In this document: one piece after another, positions 62,356 through 64,000 of the stretch
How positions within the stretch are numbered: the first letter of the stretch is position 1
Layout of the letters: each line of letters opens with the position of its first letter
Assembly: GCF_900099965.1 (NCBI RefSeq)
Contig: NZ_FNDJ01000032.1
Location: forward strand, 62,001 to 126,000
Direction: 5' to 3'
From: Nonomuraea jiangxiensis
GTDB taxonomy: Bacteria > Actinomycetota > Actinomycetes > Streptosporangiales > Streptosporangiaceae
Length of the DNA: 64,000 bases
Notes under the pieces: generated by a model
Seen by the model: the letters and a program-made list of their open reading frames with translations, nothing else
Told to the model about the DNA's origin: nothing
Databases searched by the model: none
Position numbers and translations under genes: made by a program

Positions 62356-64000
62356 GTGGACGCCACCGACCCCATCTTCGTCAGGCGCTTGAGCCGCTGT
62401 CAGCTGATCATGCTTGATCTGGCGGCGGGACTGGGCTTCGCGTTCGTGTCTTTCACGGTGACGGCCGGTGCCATGGCGCTGCCGGCCTGGGCGAGGTTCG
62501 CCCTGCCCCTGGGGTTGGGACTGCCACTTGCCGTGCGGAGACTGTGGCCCTTGCCGGTCTTCTGCTTCACGTTGCTGCTCACCATCTGGACGATGCCGTT
62601 CGACTTCCTGAGGCTCGCTTATCTCTCGCCCGCGTACGCTCTTTACACCGTCGCGCTGTCCGGCACCCTCGGAGCTGTGCTGCCGACGTCGGCGATAGGT
62701 GTGTTGAGCCTGGTCAGCGTCTTCGGGCTGGGCGTGATGGGGGCGCCGTCTGAAGGCGCTCCAACCTGGCTGACACATCTTGACCAGCCGCTTCTGGGGA
62801 TCGCGATGCTGGGCGGTGCCTGGACGATCGGGCGGTTCATGCATGAGCGCAGGCTTCGTGCGGCGCGTGACGCCGAGCGGTTGGCGACGCAGGCGGTTAC
62901 GGAAGAACGGTTAAGGATCGCGCGCGAGTTGCACGATGTCGTCACGCACAGCGTGGGATTGATCGTGGTCAAGGCGGGTGTGGCCAATCACGTTATGGCG
63001 ACCAAACCCGAGGAGGCGCACGACGCGTTGCGCGTGATCGAGACCGCCAGTCGGAGCGCGTTGGTCGAGATGCGTCATCTGCTTGGTGTGCTGAGGTCGA
63101 CGTCGGCGCCCGATCTGATTCCCGCCCCAGGGCTTGCGGGGCTTGAAGCGCTGGTGGAGCGGACTCGGTCAGCGGGGATCGCGGTGGAGCTGGACGTGAG
63201 GGCCCAGGGCGCTGACGAGGCTCGTGCGGGGGATCGCCAGGCCGATGCTCGTCGTCAGCGGGGTGACCAGGGGGCGGGGAATGACGAGGGCCTAGGACAA
63301 CGCGAAGGTGAGGCGCTCCGACCGCGGGGTGGCGAAGGCGGTGGCTTTCGCGAGGTGGGTGGCGAAGGTGACGGACTCCGTGAAGGGGATGGTGAAGGTG
63401 ACGGACTCCGTGAAGGGGATGGCGGAGGTGACGGACTTCGCGAAGGGGATGGCGGAGGCGACGGGCTTGGCGTGTGGGAGCGCGACGGCGATCGGCCTCT
63501 CCGGTGGCAGAGCGCAGGTGACGGGCTTCGCGTTCGGGAGGGCGGAAGTGACGGGGCTGTCCGGTGGGAGGGCGTAGGTGAGGCGATTGCTGTCGCGGGT
63601 GGTGCTGGCGATCTTCCCTCAGCGGAGGGTGGCGCTGGTGAGGTGCTTCGTGAACAGCACGATGCCGGGCTAGGGAAGGCGAGAGCGGGGAAGCGGCTAC
63701 GACTGCCTGATGGGGTCGGACTGTCGGTCTATCGGATCGTGCAAGAGGCGCTTACCAATGTCGTCAAACATGCTGCGCCTGCTCGCTGCCGGGTGTCTGT
63801 CGTAGCAAACGGTAGGGAGGTGCGGATTGAGGTGATCGATGACGGGCCTGGTAGGCGTACGTTGCCTTCCGAAGGGACGGGGCATGGCCTGATCGGGATG
63901 CGGGAGCGGGTGACGATGTTCGGCGGCACGTTTGAAGCTGGGAATCTTCCGGGGCGCGGGTTTCGGGTTTTCGCTCGGTTGCCCTACGAGGAGGTTCAGT
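62356..64000 (+). CDS. NarL-type sensor histidine kinase (HisKA_3) with repetitive insert, cut by the window end
   Basis: The open frame starts at GTG 62356 and reaches the right edge. Four to five membrane helices occupy about residues 15-155. The phosphoacceptor helix has RIARELHDVVTHSVGLIVVK (His near residue 193), and the ATPase domain has YRIVQEALTNVVKHA near 459 and IDDGPGRR, GLIGMRERV. Between them, about residues 283-445 form a low-complexity insert of GDGLREGDGxG units. The protein is nearly complete at the edge. A LuxR-type response regulator should follow. Confidence 0.87.
   Translation, partial: MDATDPIFVRRLSRCQLIMLDLAAGLGFAFVSFTVTAGAMALPAWARFALPLGLGLPLAVRRLWPLPVFCFTLLLTIWTMPFDFLRLAYLSPAYALYTVALSGTLGAVLPTSAIGVLSLVSVFGLGVMGAPSEGAPTWLTHLDQPLLGIAMLGGAWTIGRFMHERRLRAARDAERLATQAVTEERLRIARELHDVVTHSVGLIVVKAGVANHVMATKPEEAHDALRVIETASRSALVEMRHLLGVLRSTSAPDLIPAPGLAGLEALVERTRSAGIAVELDVRAQGADEARAGDRQADARRQRGDQGAGNDEGLGQREGEALRPRGGEGGGFREVGGEGDGLREGDGEGDGLREGDGGGDGLREGDGGGDGLGVWERDGDRPLRWQSAGDGLRVREGGSDGAVRWEGVGEAIAVAGGAGDLPSAEGGAGEVLREQHDAGLGKARAGKRLRLPDGVGLSVYRIVQEALTNVVKHAAPARCRVSVVANGREVRIEVIDDGPGRRTLPSEGTGHGLIGMRERVTMFGGTFEAGNLPGRGFRVFARLPYEEVQ
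63350..63560 (+). repeat. In-frame tandem repeat within the kinase gene
   Basis: 30-39 bp units around GGTGACGGACTCCGTGAAGG recur at about 63367, 63397, 63427 and 63457, with weaker copies to 63550. They encode GDGLREGDG-type segments and keep the reading frame. Confidence 0.75.

Overview
The window is high-GC actinobacterial chromosome. The evidence is strong GC bias at third codon positions, many GTG starts and likely leaderless transcripts, an initiation factor IF-2 with a long Gly/Pro/Arg-rich N-terminal linker, menaquinone synthesis, an RNase J gene directly after dapA, and many GntR and GNAT genes. The overall flavour is Streptosporangiales, Nonomuraea-like, but this is inference because no rRNA or marker comparison was possible.

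Left part (1-19.8 kb): a catabolic neighbourhood in several units. It holds two SDRs, a large (398 aa) and a small (312 aa) acyl-CoA dehydrogenase, a flavin reductase, a thiolase-fold protein plus DUF35 partner that resembles the Ltp2/DUF35 side-chain aldolases, an LLM flavin oxidoreductase, a PaaK-like ligase homologue and an AMP-forming acyl-CoA ligase. Four copies of a CCAAGC-N4-GCTTGG-type palindrome and one ACCAACCGGTCGGT palindrome sit at the starts of these transcripts, so one or two TetR-type repressors probably control them. Between the units lie a GntR regulator, GNAT, cutC, an aldolase-like DUF6986 gene and an FprA-type ferredoxin reductase, plus two unusual repeat fields (9.25-9.41 kb and 9.66-10.75 kb).

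Middle part (19.9-38.9 kb): a conserved housekeeping block: proS, two DUF4439 genes on the other strand, then rimP-nusA-ylxR-infB-ylxP-rbfA-nrnA-truB, a TRM11-like methyltransferase, ribF, a DJ-1/PfpI protein, rpsO, pnp, an M16 protease and dapB. This is the translation and RNA-processing operon of actinobacteria.

Right part (39-56.6 kb): an accessory stretch between dapB and dapA. It holds GNATs, a GAF-ANTAR regulator, adenine deaminase, menA, a MocR regulator divergent to an EamA transporter with a very long repetitive N-terminus, a diiron ferritin-like protein, an ASCH protein and two adjacent proteins made only of two GntR DNA-binding domains. From about 49.1 to 56.6 kb it is coding-poor. 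Intact radC and a GntR/UTRA gene sit among relics: a quinone oxidoreductase and a TetR gene truncated by one shared deletion, and a ligA C-terminal fragment.

Right end (56.6-64 kb): dapA and rnj, a very strong hairpin terminator, then an ABC-2 transporter (two permeases and one ATPase) divergent to a NarL-type sensor kinase that runs off the window. The kinase carries a repetitive insert between its phosphoacceptor and ATPase domains.

A recurring theme is short tandem-repeat expansion: inside coding frames (EamA, kinase, IF-2) and, in two cases, as tandem copies of a gene's own last codons and stop codon just downstream of the gene.
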